64,000 nucleotides of DNA, from positions 4,402,001 through 4,466,000 of the forward strand of contig JANTQA010000026.1 in the NCBI GenBank assembly GCA_027625915.1, in the 5' to 3' direction. The position numbers and the translations under genes are program-made. This document shows, piece after piece, positions 1-11,150 of the stretch. How positions within the stretch are numbered: the first letter of the stretch is position 1; every line of letters begins with the position of its first letter. Source of the stretch: Anaeramoeba flamelloides. Its lineage: Eukaryota > Metamonada > Anaeramoebidae. Below the pieces are notes generated by a model that made no database searches, was not told the DNA's origin, and was given only the letters and a program-made list of their open reading frames with translations.

Positions 1-170
1 GTCAATTTTTTATTACCACCGCACCAGCTTCTCATTTAGATTCAGTTCATTCTATATTTGGAAAGGTTTATGAAGGCATGGCTGTAGTTCGTAGAATTGA
101 AAAGGTCGCTTGTTATAAAAACGGCAAACCAAAAAATGAAATAAAAATCATTTCAGTTTCTATAAAATAA
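1..170 (+). CDS. cyclophilin-type peptidyl-prolyl isomerase, 3' end only
   Basis: The reading frame opens before the window and enters at base 3; 55 codons and a TAA stop (168-170) are visible. The residues [20 protein letters not shown] match the conserved C-terminal half of the cyclophilin fold (usual form FFITT...HLD..H.VFG.V), and the following [16 protein letters not shown] is the typical last strand and helix. Cyclophilins catalyse cis-trans isomerisation of X-Pro peptide bonds in protein folding. The active-site Arg, the Phe-x-x-Met-x-x-Gln motif and any extra domain lie outside the window, so activity, location and subfamily cannot be judged. The His of HSIFG, which lines the proline pocket, is present. 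No intron falls in the visible part. Confidence 0.93.
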   Translation, partial: QFFITTAPASHLDSVHSIFGKVYEGMAVVRRIEKVACYKNGKPKNEIKIISVSIK

Positions 171-955
171 AATAGAAAATTTTAATTTATTTTTATTAAA
201 TTCTTTTTTCATAATTTAATTGATCATCATTCGAAAACATAAAGAAATTTTTATCTTTTATTTTGAATTTTTGATTTTTTATTTTTAATTTTTTTTTTAG
301 AAAAATTTGGGATGTCGATTGGAAATAATAAAACAATATTACTGAAACTAACTTTTTATTATTATTTTCTATTTTATAATTTAACAAAAATGTCAAGAAA
401 GGAAAATAATATTTTAAAATATTTTATTTCAAATTTCTAAAAGATCATTTCCAATGTTTTTAATCTAATAAATTTCATTGTTATGACCTAGTAAAAAATC
501 GTATTTAATTTTATATTCTTTGACCAACACCCAAAGAAGTTAAATATTGAAATGTATATTTATTTTTGATCTTTATATTTTTTCATAAATTTGAAAATCA
601 TTAAATAAATCGAATTATATTACTTAAAGGATTAGCTACATGATAAATTCTTTTAATAATAAATATTATTGGAATTTGGGCTAAAAATAAAGTATATTAG
701 CGCTTAATGTTTCAAATGTCCTGGAAAAATTTGATTAGTAAAGTAGTACTATTTGATGATGATATCAATTAACAAACCTGACTCTTATATTAGGACAATC
801 AGACAATTTGATAAAAAAAAATCTACATTTTGAGATAATTTTACTAGATGAATCATCAATCTAAAGATCCCCCAGTTGAAAATATTCTTTCCTAAATTTG
901 TGGCGAAATCTACATCAGTCGCTAAAAAATTTGATTTTGTTTTTATTGTAATTTA
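171..955. other. intergenic, nothing recognised
   Basis: Very A+T-rich DNA downstream of the cyclophilin gene. Short open frames on either strand are low-complexity Phe/Lys/Asn strings without recognisable domains. I see no repeat shared with the rest of the window. Confidence 0.5.
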
Positions 956-1440
956 ATGGAGGAGTTTTTTACTTTTCTCTTTTTTACCATTAGGTTTTCT
1001 TTAATTTTCTGTTTTATTTGTAAAATCAATATATTTTGGTTAGGCTTTTTTGAGTTTTCTATTTTATTTGTGAAGTGTTCTCGTTTTTTTTTTTTGAGCT
1101 TTTTTATTTTATTTGGAAAATCAATTGATTTTCGTTAGGCTTTTTTTACTTTAGAAATAAACCGAGAATTTTAATAAATTTTCGGTTTATTTCTAAAGTA
1201 ATACAAACCTAGAAAAAATAACAGTTAAAATAGAAAACCTCAGAAAAATCACCGTTAGATTTTTTGAATTCAAGAAATAAATGGAATATTTATTAAATTT
1301 ACTTATAATTTCTGAAATTAAAAAAAAAAACTGATACTTTTTAAAGAATTTAAAAGAATTGAGTAAAATATTGAATTTTTCTCAATTCTTTTGAATCATG
1401 GAAAAGCTAGGTACTCTATGACACTTTCCCAACTTTCTAA
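956..1440 (-). repeat. two-hairpin repeat, LINE 3'-tail associated, decayed copy
   Basis: A composite of palindromic modules that recurs at 6297, 10989, 23835, 35095, 36282, 62522 and 62884. Module B is the hairpin at about 1137-1215, whose arms contain AAATAAACCGA and its complement. Module A is the hairpin at about 1348-1412, with arms around AAAAGAATTGAGTAAAAT and its complement. It ends with GCTAGGTACTCTATGACA, the reverse complement of the TAGAGTGCC tail motif, and then TTTCTAAATTTTTGTTTAG, which resembles the reverse complement of the LINE 3' untranslated stem seen at 9290-9315. Module order therefore gives minus orientation. Confidence 0.7.
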
Positions 1441-2209
1441 ATTTTTGTTTAGAATTTTTTTTAACAAATTGAAATATATTTTTATTATCTACAATTGACA
1501 CTCAGGATATTCAATTTTGTCTAATAATACTATTTTTAATATTATTATTTTATAAAAACTCCGAAATATTAATTATTATTTAATTCCTATATAAAGATTT
1601 TATGATTATTTCCATAGACTAGGTAATTCTTTGAAAAAAATAATCTTTTGTTTAATTAATTACAAAGTTAACCCAATGAGTATCTTGAAATATTCTTTGT
1701 AAAGATTTAAAATATTTCGAAAATTCAACCATTTTCATAGAAAAGGAAAATAAAATAATGAATATTTAGGTTTTTATGAAATAATTATTGGATTTAATCT
1801 TTGAAATTAATAAATTAAAAAAATTTTTACATTTGGATGCTCGAAATAAAATTTTTTAAATACTGTAATAGATTTTTGTTTTGGGAATAAATTTCTTGTT
1901 TTCTATTCTATTCTTTGGTTTTTGGAAAAGTAATAAAAAAAAATTACAATATGTCACTTTTTTAACTGTGATCCTTTATAAAAATCGAAATATTCCTTAT
2001 TAAATAATATTTATAATCGATTTTTTCGCGTCCTTTGAACTAGAGAACACTAATGAGATTTACCATTTAATTACCACATACTTGAATTATCAACGATTCG
2101 ATCTCAATGAAATCCCCTTGATTTAAGATAAAAGTGATTAATTATTAAATATATTTTTGAACTTCAAAAAATTTGTTTGAAAGTATTTTTTGTTTTGCCC
2201 TTTTAATAA
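1441..2209. other. intergenic, nothing recognised
   Basis: A+T-rich sequence between the hairpin repeat and the TTAA-flanked element. No gene, RNA or repeat shared with the rest of the window was seen. Confidence 0.45.
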
Positions 2210-2998
2210 TTAAGGGTCTAGTCATTTATCATGGATTTGTTCCAGGCTCAAAGAGTGACTTTAAACTCAAAAGTGGTGTTGTTAAATTGTCTTTCTTTTG
2301 ATTGACAAAATTAAAATAACAAAAAAAAAAAAAATTATTGGTTATCTTTGACAAATATTTCAAAAAAAAAGAATAAATAAAAGTCAAAAAGCATTTCCAA
2401 TTCCTCAAAATCAAAATTTTAAAAAAAAAATTACCTAGGGTTCTCATGGCTAAAAATTAAAATAAAAAAAACAAAATTTTTAAAAAACATTACCAATTCC
2501 AAAAAATCAAATTTTAAAAAAAAAATGCTTGCTTTCTTTTCTTATAATTTTAAAATAATTAAATTTATTCAATTTAAAACCAATTATTTTCGTTAAGTAC
2601 GTAATCAATTTAATTCGATTTAAAGTAATATGTGGTTATATCGAACCCCACTATATTTGACAAAGTAAGGATTTAATAATATTCTTTAGAGAAAAAAATA
2701 ACTCATTTGAAAAAGGAAAAAATGAATAAAAAAAAAAAATCTTCGAGATCTCAAAAAGCGCCAAAGAGTGAAACATCAAAACCAACACAGTTTTTTTTAA
2801 AAATGAAAATTCATATTGGAAATTGATTGTAGCTCTTTGGTTCTTTTTTCTAAAAATATATACATTTTTGATTGTTGATTTTTGGAGATCAATCACACTT
2901 CACATGTTGGTTAGTATTTGATTGGTACTCATAAAAATATCAAATTTTTTTTTTCCATTTCAGAAAATTTTTTTTCATTGAAATTACTCGACCCTTAA
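2210..2998. mobile_element. TTAA-flanked element, GGGTC termini (789 bp)
   Basis: Starts TTAAGGGTCTAGT and ends ACTCGACCCTTAA, so short inverted termini (GGGTCNAGT) sit inside a TTAA at each end, the target preference of piggyBac-class transposons. Its interior is homologous to the longer copy at 32283-33713 and, in reverse, to 50337-50960: all share the block around TTTGACAAAGTAAGGATTT (here about 2655) and a later TTGGAAATTGA block. No transposase is encoded; the small open frames within it are fortuitous. It is probably a non-autonomous element mobilised in trans. Confidence 0.65.
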
Positions 2999-3484
2999 AA
3001 CTGATAAAATTTCTTAATAATTGGAAAAAGGTCAAAATATTATCAACAAACCCAATTCATAATTAAAATTTTCATAAAAGATAAATGAATTAAACTTCAA
3101 AATTAAATAAACTTATGGTTCCTATTAAATACTAAATTAGTTGTTATTTGGAAGAAGAAAATGAAAAAAACTCCTTTTTAATATTAGCAAGACTATCTTT
3201 TGGTAGTATTTTTGTATGATTCCTTTGTTTTTTCTGCTTTTCAAAACTAAATGAAACTTATATAAGAGATTTAATTCAATTATTCTTCTTTTTGGAGTAT
3301 ATTTTTTAATATCAATTTCTCAAAGAAATTACTTCAAAAAATGCAAATTAAATGCCCAAAAAATAAGACTTTTTTATTTAATTGATGTTACTAAGTTACC
3401 TAAACAAATAATCCAAACAATTGTTAATGAAAAACTCTCCCTTAAAACATTTTTTTTTTATTTATTTTTATTTACTTTTATCGA
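2999..3484. other. intergenic, upstream region of the Esf2-like gene
   Basis: A+T-rich spacer with T-tracts just before the start codon at 3485. No defined promoter motif can be named. Confidence 0.4.
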
Positions 3485-4933
3485 ATGTTTACCGAAACAC
3501 CAATTGAACAAGATAATAATAGCGAAGAAAACGAAAAGGATGTTTTAGAAACTACAAAAGAAAAGGAAACAACAAAAAACGAAGAAGAGAGTGGTATCAA
3601 AAAGAAAAAGAAAAAGAAAAAGAAAAAATCAAAAAAAAAAAAAAAAAACCAAAAAATTCAAATTACCAAAAAAACAACGAAAACGTGGAGTAATTTATAT
3701 GTCAACAGTTCCACCTCGAATGAAACCAATCAAAATTAGACAACTGTTAGGTCAATATGGAGATATTGGAAGAATATATTTTGAACCACGAGACCCCAAT
3801 AAGAGCTATAAAAAAACAAGTTATAAAGAAGGGTGGATTGAGTTTATGGATAAAAAAATTGCAAAAATGGTTGCTTTAACATTGAACAGTACTCAAATAG
3901 GTAAGTGTTTTTCCATTATTTCTTCGAATGATCTTGATTTGTTTTTTTTTTGTTTTGTATATTTTTTTTTGATCCACCAAATAATTTTTTTTTTAATATT
4001 ATTTCGAAATAATTGAATCAAATTCTTTTCTTTACATCAAATTGATCTCATTGTTTCCCAATAAACTGAAAGTGATTTGAATGATACGTTTCTTGTAAAT
4101 TGAGATCAAGTAAAGTTTTGATGATAAAATAATTGTTCACAAAAAGTTTTCTACTGAGGGATCGATTTTTTGTTTTTTATTAAATTACGCAATCATTTTT
4201 TATTTTTCAAAATTTCTTTCTTTTTTTAATTTTTGACTTTATTTTGAATGTAAACAACTAATAATCTGTTTAATTGAATAAATTATTAATGTTCTATTGG
4301 CTAATAACCATAGGTGGTCCAAGAAGGGCATATTACCGAGAAGATATTTGGAATTTAAAATATCTGAGCGGGTTCAAATGGGAAGATTTAAATAATCAGT
4401 TTACCTTTGAAAAACTCAACAAAAGAAAAAGGCTACATGATCAAATCAGAAAGGACACAAGAAAAAATAAGCAATTTTTAGATAATCTAAGCAAAACAAA
4501 AAGAAACCAAAGAAAAACAACACCAAAAGATCAAGAAAAAAACAATAATTCAAAAAGAAATGGGAATGGAAATGAAAAAGAAAATGAAAAAGAAAAAAGA
4601 AATGAAAAAGGAAATGAAAAAAGAAATGAAAAAGAAAACCATCAAGAAAAAGAAAAAAAAATTGAGAAGGAAGGCGAGACAAAAATTAACAAAGAAAGTC
4701 AAAAAGCAAAAGAAAAAGAAAACAACAAGAAAACAACAAACGAACAACAGAATTTTGTTAGCAATGAAAAAAAATCAAATGAATTCAAAAAGAATTCAAG
4801 AAACGAGCCACTTTATCCAACATTTAAAAAAATGAGAAATAATAAATTCAGACCTAAATTAACAAAAGAAGGGATTGAAAACCAAAAAAAGAAAAAAACA
4901 AAGTTTTTAAAAAAGTTAATAGGCTTGAATTAA
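3485..4933 (+). CDS. Esf2/ABT1-like pre-rRNA processing protein (RRM), two exons
   Basis: Exon 1 is 3485-3900 and exon 2 4314-4933; the 413-base intron starts GTAAGT, ends ATAG and interrupts a Gly codon (phase 1). The core fits the Esf2/ABT1 family, nucleolar RNA-binding proteins of the small-subunit processome. After a basic stretch it reads GVIYMSTVPPRMKPIKIRQL, then LGQYGDIGRIYFEP, EGWIEFMDKKIAKMVALTLN and, across the splice, IGGPRRAYYREDIWNLKYL with GFKW. These are the RRM and the family's C-terminal signature. The tail (about 4440-4850) is Lys/Glu/Asn-rich low complexity. The acidic N-terminus (MFTETPIEQDNN) and the RRM lie in different frames, meeting in a run of about 18 A at 3632-3650. 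Either an assembly homopolymer error hides one protein, or translation starts at Met 3591. The gene identity is firm; the N-terminus is not. Confidence 0.88.
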
Positions 4934-6296
4934 TAACGATTATGTATTATAAAACATTTTTTTAAACAATTATAGATTTTAAAAATACAATTTAATTGAT
5001 TTTTCATAATAAAAAATATGATCTAATTTTGTATTTTTACTTTATTTTATTTAAACAGTTTTTTTAACCATCGGGTTTGAGTGCAAACTTAATGTCTACT
5101 TCAGCTATTTATAAACTATTTATTTTTTTTTCAATTTCTATTTTAAAAAACCTAATCACAGAATTTTAACTTGTTCAAAAATGAGATCTTTCGAAAACGC
5201 AACCCAAAAGAAAAAAAAAAAAAAAAAAAAGATGTGTAATTACTCTTGTGAAATAAGATAATCATTCACATTTGTTTCTGGGTTTATATTAAAAATTAAC
5301 AAATGTATTTGTTTTTCAAATTCAATATTTGTAAGAACTACAAGTTTTCTTTTATTGTTTTATTGTATGATTTGTTTGAAATATTTTTTACAAAGCTAAT
5401 TAATTTTTCACTTTTTTTTTTTTTTTTTGTGGTTATTTTTTTAGAATTATTCAAATTTTTAATTTATTTTATACTGTTAAAACTGCCAATTATTTTTTTT
5501 TGATTTGGTATAAATAATTTTTTTTAAAATTAGAAAAATTATTTTTCAATTTTTTTTACGTTCAATATGGATTTTCTTTTCTTTCTTTGTTTTTTTTTTT
5601 TTTTTTGTGTGTAATTAGATTATGTTTACTTGAGTAATTAAATTGTTAAAAAGGGGAAAATATCTGACTTTAAATGTTATAATATAATCATTTTTTCTTT
5701 TTTCTTTTTTATAAAAACGACTACAAAACAAAAAAATATATTTTTTAATTATTTTTCAATATACTTTTTTTGAGTCCGCTTTTTTATTTTTCCGACATTT
5801 TTTTTTTTTAAAAAAAAAAAAGTAGAGAAGAAGAAAAATAATCAAAGAAATGATTCCTATTTAGTTAGGCTAATATTGAAGAAGAAAAAGGATAGTGAAA
5901 ATTAAGTTTCTTCTTATACAGGTTGTATTTTACTGGGATCAACGACGGGGGAGAATGACTATAATTTCTAATATTTGGATAAATATATATATATCAAGAA
6001 TGATATTACATAAAGCAGATGATAATGGTAGTAATGATTTCGGAAATTTCAAAATAATTAACATAAAAAGAAACATCCAACTCATCACTTTGTTACAAAA
6101 TAGAACTTATAAATTCAGAATCGAACTTTTTTTTTTATTATTGTAATAAATTTCATTTATTTCTTGTCTTTTCTTCTCTCTTTCTTATCATTGTTGAAAA
6201 TATTTCATTTTATTTATAAAATTTAATATATACTAAAAGATGTAAAATCGACTAAATTCTAGCTATTAAAAAATTCTAATGAAATTTAGAGTTTCA
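4934..6296. other. intergenic, one weak exon candidate
   Basis: Mostly homopolymer-rich DNA (A-run near 5211-5230, many T-runs). At 5922-6146 there is a slightly more complex open stretch after a possible acceptor (TTATACAG), reading from Met 5955 roughly MTIISNIWINIYIS and ending at TAA 6146. I do not recognise it, and no upstream exon could be joined, so it is left as an unproven exon candidate. Confidence 0.3.
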
Positions 6297-6880
6297 GGAA
6301 CTGTTCTCCAAGTGCCGTAGAGTGCCTTCAAGTGATGTAGAGTGCCGTCAATTGCCTAGCTTTTTCAAAATTCAAAAGAATAGAGAAAAATCTTTCATTT
6401 TGCTCAATTCCTTTAAATTCTGAAAAAGCTAAAGGAAATTGTATTAATTTAAGATATAAAAAGAAAATTCAATAAATTTTCTTTTAATGTAAAAATTAAA
6501 AAAAAAAACCAACTGTGGTTTTCTTGTGGTTTTCTTGTGGTTTTCTGTTTTATTTATACAATCTATTGATTTTCGTTAGGTTTTTTTGAGTTTTTTATTT
6601 ATTTCTAAAATAAATAGATTTCCTTTAGGTTTTTTTTACTACTTGAAATAAACCGAAAATTTATTAAAATTTTTTGTTTATTTCAAAAAGTAAAAAAAAA
6701 CCTAGAACACTTCAGAAATATAAAAGAAAACTCATAAAAAAATTAGGAGTTTTTCTAGAATTTTGCAAATAAACAGAAAACTCAAGAAAAACTAATGGAA
6801 ATCTTTAAAAATTTGAGCAATCAAAAGAAAAGTTATAAAATTATACTTCAGTTTCTAAAAGTAAAAAAAAAAAAAACCCA
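6297..6880 (+). repeat. two-hairpin repeat, plus orientation
   Basis: Begins with degenerate tandem units AGTGCCGTAGAGTGCC and then GCCTAGC (about 6312-6360). Module A follows (arms TTCAAAAGAATAGAG and CTCAATTCCTTTAAATTC, about 6366-6430), and then B-type hairpins around GAAATAAACCGAAAATT (about 6615-6715), with runs of GGTTTTTTTGAGTTTT between. Same family as 956-1440 and 36282-36605. Confidence 0.7.
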
Positions 6881-6948
6881 ACGGGAAATAGTATGCTATG
6901 TTATTGAATTATATCTCATCCATTAGCAATAAAAAAAAATAATTATAC

Positions 6949-7135
6949 TTAGTTCCATTTTTTTCTGGAACAAAAGTTCAACATCATTTGAGAGATAAAA
7001 AAACCTCAAATTAAAGAACATTTTTTTGAAATTTTTTTATTAATATTTAAATTCTGTAACTTAATTTTGTACTTTAATTTGAGATTTTCTTTTCCTTAAA
7101 TTTATTTGGAAGTTTGTGTATAAAAATGGAACTGG
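6949..7135. mobile_element. TA-flanked palindromic MITE, decayed copy
   Basis: Old copy of the 197-base family best seen at 16703-16899. The left arm keeps AGTTCCATTTTTTTCTGGAAC and CCTCAAATTAAAGAACA in altered form. The right arm keeps TTTAATTTGAGATTTTC, CTTAAATTTATTTGGAAG and TTTGTGTATAAAAATGGAA. Its degeneration makes it one of the oldest copies in the window. It lies between a two-hairpin repeat and a TA microsatellite. Confidence 0.55.
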
Positions 7136-7136
7136 T

Positions 7137-7163
7137 TATATATATATATATATATATATATAT
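7137..7163. repeat. (TA)n microsatellite
   Basis: Uninterrupted TA dinucleotides next to the right end of the decayed MITE. Confidence 0.9.
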
Positions 7164-7257
7164 TAACTTTTCTCTCTTTTGAAATCTTATAACATTCTTT
7201 TCTATTTATTAAAATAAATTCCCCTTTACATAGAGTTAAAATAAAAAAAGTGTCTAA

Positions 7258-7260
<3 letters not shown>

Positions 7261-7289
<29 letters not shown>
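7261..7289. repeat. poly-A run of about 29
   Basis: Homopolymer followed by an A/G-rich stretch; (GAAA)n-like repeats follow at about 7450-7488. No gene nearby explains it as a polyadenylation relic. Confidence 0.9.
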
Positions 7290-7290
<1 letters not shown>

Positions 7291-7699
7291 GAAAAAGAAA
7301 AGACATTAAATAGACAGTTACCAACTCATTTTAAGAAATTAAAATCTAAATGGTGAATGAAGATTTCATAAATAACCTTTGAAAACTGATGTCAAAAAAA
7401 ATTGGAAGTCTGAAATATTTTTTGTGGCTTTTTTCATAAAAAGTCAAAGATAAAAGAAAGAAAGAAAGAAAGTAAAGAAAGAAAAGATTATATGTGAAGA
7501 TTGCATATTTATACTTGGTAATTACACTTAGTATTTTAAAAGTCTTGTTTCAAAGTTTTTTTTTTTTTTTTTCAAGAATGTTTCTGGATCAAATTGCCAA
7601 AACAACTAACAATAAATATTTAATAAATATGACGGTGGTTTCTTAATTAAGTACTTTACAAATAAATTTTTCAGTAAAAATAAAAAATATTGATTCTAT

Positions 7700-8246
7700 A
7701 TTGACCCTTTTTCAGTCAAATAGGCCCAGTTTTATTTGATAAATAGAATACATTCAATTATTTTAATTCATTATTCTTCTCAGACTAAAATCAAAAATTT
7801 TTTGATCTGAACATTTTTTCTCATTTTGTAATTTTTTTTTTTTATTTTTTACTTTTCTTTTTTTTTCGTTTTTATTTTTTGTTTTAAAAATTAAATTAGA
7901 AAAAAAAATCGTTTAAAGCTACAAATTAATATTAAGAAAATTGATACTTTGTGATTCCTTTAATAATTCATCTATTTAATTAAAAAATTTTATTGTCAAA
8001 AATTGTAATTTTCCAAATAAATGAAGAAATTTTGTACGGGGATTTTCCAATGAAAGGGTTACAAAAAATCTAATTACATAATTTTTTTTGAAATTTATGG
8101 TTTTACTCGGGCTTTTTCTTTTATGATTATCATTTTTAATCTGAAGTTTATTATTTCTTGTATTTATAAACAATTTTGGTTTGGTTGATTCTCAAAAAGC
8201 GTGAATTTCTCATTTTGTACTGGGGATCTTTGAGTGAAATGTAGTT
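7700..8246. mobile_element. MITE of the CAGTCAAAG family (about 545 bp)
   Basis: Left end TTTTTCAGTCAAATAGGCCC, right end GGGGATCTTTGAGTGAAA, imperfect inverted repeats of each other. The right 170 bases (GAAATTTATGGTTTTACTC through TTTGGTTGATTCTCAAAAA) match the short copy at 56573-56785 closely. Other members: 38936-39440, 39770-40172, 51785-51945, 53468-54152. No coding capacity; the small minus-strand frame inside is fortuitous. Confidence 0.6.
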
Positions 8247-8810
8247 TATCTTAGGATTGATACCAGATTCTATCCACAGATTTAGATATTTATTTATTTT
8301 TTTTTCATAAAAAGGTTTTTATTTGAGAAGTTTTCTTGTTGTTTATTTTCTTTTCTACTTTCAAGTTCGCTTAACAATTTTTACAATTGAATCTAACAAG
8401 ATACTTGCCTAGTTACGTGCATATATATATTAATAATTATTTTTTTCATACAAGTCTGTTATTAATATTTTTGTATAAATACCCATAAATTCTTTATTTA
8501 CTCAATAATCCAAAATAACTTTTTATTACTACTTTTTGGTCGTATTTACAATAGTTAAAAAAATTAAAAATAAAAAAACAGGTTTTTTAATTTAACCTTA
8601 TTATAAAAAATTCAAACAAGTCTAAAATATCCCCAAAAAACTTTACATCAATATACTAATAGCTATTAACTTTTTAAATTAGAAAATAAATATATATTCA
8701 TTTTCAAAATACAAATTTTAATAGTTCAAGTGTTTTCAACCTTTAATCCTTAACTAGAAACTAAAAAAAAAAGAAATTGAAATGAAAAATGGTGTTTTTT
8801 GTATTTTTTT
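8247..8810. other. spacer, nothing recognised
   Basis: A+T-rich sequence between the MITE and the LINE fragment. No gene or shared repeat seen. Confidence 0.4.
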
Positions 8811-9376
8811 AGTTGATAAATAGAAAAGTTTTAAAACAATTGGAAAATGAACTAGAAAATTTTAGAATTAAAAACTTAGAAAATAGTCCAAGTTGGAAAG
8901 TTCAAGAATATCTAAAAATAGTACAAATCAATAATACTATAAATAAGCAGCAAAGATATTTAAAATGGAAGGGCTCAACTTCAATTTTAAAACTCAGAAA
9001 TTTTACAAATTACCTTAACAGGTACTCTTATGTTATGAATAAAAAACAAATCAAAACTATGTGAATTATGTAAAAAAAATAAACAATTTAGATATTATTG
9101 AAGATTTAGACCATTTTCTATGGAACTGCTCAGCCTATGAAAATAATCACAAAATCTGGATATCTGAATTAAAAAAAATTAATATATCGAATATATTAAA
9201 TAATAATAATATTTCTAATATTATTATAAAAAAGGATTCAAACTCTTTATTAGCCTTAGTGGGTAATAAACTTATTTTTGAGTTCTTTAATTAAATTCCT
9301 AAATAAAAATTTAGGAATTCGGGCAAATAAGAGGGGTCAATAACTCCTCCCTTAAATAATAAAAAAAAAAAAAAAA
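8811..9376 (+). mobile_element. LINE 3' fragment (end of reverse transcriptase ORF and 3' UTR)
   Basis: A 5'-truncated non-LTR retrotransposon. Bases 8813-9060 read NRKVLKQLENELENFRIKNL and SWKVQEYLKIV, and 9061-9294 read DIIEDLDHFLWNCSAYENN and KIWISELKK to a TAA. Between them CELC appears in a third frame (about 9058-9072), so the frame shifts twice inside a C..C...H....C knuckle. This is the zinc-knuckle that follows the reverse transcriptase in many LINEs. The copies at 35938 and 61550 encode the same peptide order. The 3' UTR carries a small stem (CCTAAATAAAAATTTAGG, 9298-9315), then CTCCTCCCTTAAATA and a terminal A-tract. Inactive fossil. Confidence 0.8.
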
Positions 9377-10499
9377 TAGAAAAGTTTTTTCGCCTTAAAA
9401 AATTTAAAAGAATTACCTTTGTAATTTATCTGGATAATTCTATTGTAATGTAATTTCTTCAAGTATTTCCCTTATAAAAAAATTTTTAAATACAAGATCA
9501 AATGAACTTCAAAAAATTATGAAGAAAACATGATTATGCTTTTGATTTCTCTAAAGTTCTTTTTTTAAAAAAGAAAATTCTAAAAATGAAAGATCAAATT
9601 ATTAAATTTATCAAAAAAAAAAAAGAATTAATTTTCGATAATAAATTTCATTCAAAAATAATGAGGTATTTATGAAAAATTGGTCAAAATTTTGAAAACG
9701 AATTCGATTCCTAATTTATAATTCACTCAAAAAAATCAAGGGTTTCCTTACAAAATTGATTTGAATACTGGTATCATATGAAGTGGTAAATTATATCTTA
9801 TATTAGAACAATAAGAAGAAAAATGAACATTTGTTTTGAGTTTGGACACAAATATTTTCTAAAATTATAATCTTTTTTTAAAATCACGTTAAACAATTTC
9901 CTGTGTCAGCATTCACATTATCCAGTTTAGTGAATTTCTTTTTTTCTATTTATAAAAAAGAAAATTTTTCTAAAATGATGTTAGTTTATTCAAATTCCAA
10001 GTTTTCAAAAGGGAAGTAACTCATTTAAAAATATTGTGTTTGCTGGTTATTAGTATCGCCATTGATTCTCCGATAAAAACAGTGTGTTGTGATTGGAAAG
10101 TAAACCATATTAGTACTCTACAATCTGAAAAAATATTCTTTTGTAAATCTAGAAGAAATATTACCTTACAAAATATAGTCTTAGATTATTTGTTAAGGAT
10201 CACAATCTAAAAACTGTCATTTTGGAATTTTTTTTTTTTAAAAAGTATTTAAAAAATCTAAAAAAAGAACCAAACTAATAGTATTACAATCTGCAATAAT
10301 TTATATTTTAAACTAAAAAAGTAACTATTTTTTCAATATTTTTATATTCATTCATTTATTAAATAATTAGTATCATACAAGCCCAAATATTGATTATTAT
10401 TATTACCTTTTCTCAATTATGTTGTAATTTCATTCTATTTCTAATATATAAAAATAATTTGTAAAAATAATCAAAGAGTTAATTATTTATTTTATTAAA
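9377..10499. other. intergenic, nothing recognised
   Basis: A+T-rich sequence after the LINE A-tract, with no frame above background and no repeat I can match. Confidence 0.45.
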
Positions 10500-10690
10500 A
10501 AAAATGAGATTTTTAGAAACTAATCCGCATTTTCCTACGAATTTGAGAAAAATCTTTTTCAACTTTGAAAACTTTATAATTGATAATTCAACCTTTAAAT
10601 TTGTCTCAAAAGTTCATATTTTTTTCTCAAATTGTTGGATTTTTTTAAAAAGAAAAAGATGATTTTTAAATTAGTTAGATCAACTTTATA
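10500..10690. repeat. anonymous repeat, partner at 28310-28500
   Basis: Shares ATTGATAATTCAACCTTTAA (here) with ATTGATAATTCAAACGTTAA at about 28368, plus similar flanking blocks (TTTTAGAAACTAATC; TTTGTCTCAAAAGTTCA versus TTTGTAGCAAAATTAG). Same orientation. Class unknown. Confidence 0.45.
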
Positions 10691-10988
10691 CAACTTTACT
10701 AATTAATTTTTAGAGTTATTTGAAATGTGGAGCAATCGCATACATTGTAACCAATAACAACATAGTTTCCTTTGAGACTTCCCATTGTGGTACTATAATC
10801 TCTTAATAGAGAAAATTATCAAAAATTGTTATCTCCAATTAAATATTTATTTTATTGTCTTTCAAAACTGTTTTAAATTTGATAAGATTAACCTTTAAAA
10901 ATTGTGGTTCAATTATTTTAACTCTTTCCGAATTTAATATTGGTTTAAATTGAAAAAGAAGTTATTTATTTTGATTTTTATGTGGAAT

Positions 10989-11150
10989 TTTCAAGAATTA
11001 AAAAAATAGGGTAAAATCTATTGATTTTACTCTATTCTTTTTAACCCTGGAAAACAGAGGGTCTCTTTCATTTGGTTGTACAGAATTTAAAAGAAACAGA
11101 GTGAAATCTATTCTTTTACTGTTTTCTTTTGAACAGGGGAAAATCTAGGA
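10989..11150. repeat. two adjacent degenerate module-A hairpins
   Basis: Two palindromes in a row. The first (about 10990-11055) has arms AATAGGGTAAAATC and GATTTTACTCTATT. The second (about 11085-11150) has arms TTTAAAAGAAACAGAG and CTGTTTTCTTTTGAAC. They resemble module A of the two-hairpin family but lack module B and the TAGAGTGCC tail. Confidence 0.5.

Noticed and set aside
196-396. Minus-strand open frame after the cyclophilin gene
   Set aside because: Lys/Asn/Phe-rich translation of A/T tracts without any motif.
4446-4835. Other-frame ORFs over exon 2 of the Esf2-like gene
   Set aside because: Shadows of the Lys/Glu-rich tail.
8813-9294. Two adjacent small ORFs as host genes
   Set aside because: They are two frames of one LINE zinc-knuckle region, with the same peptide order as at 61550-62920.
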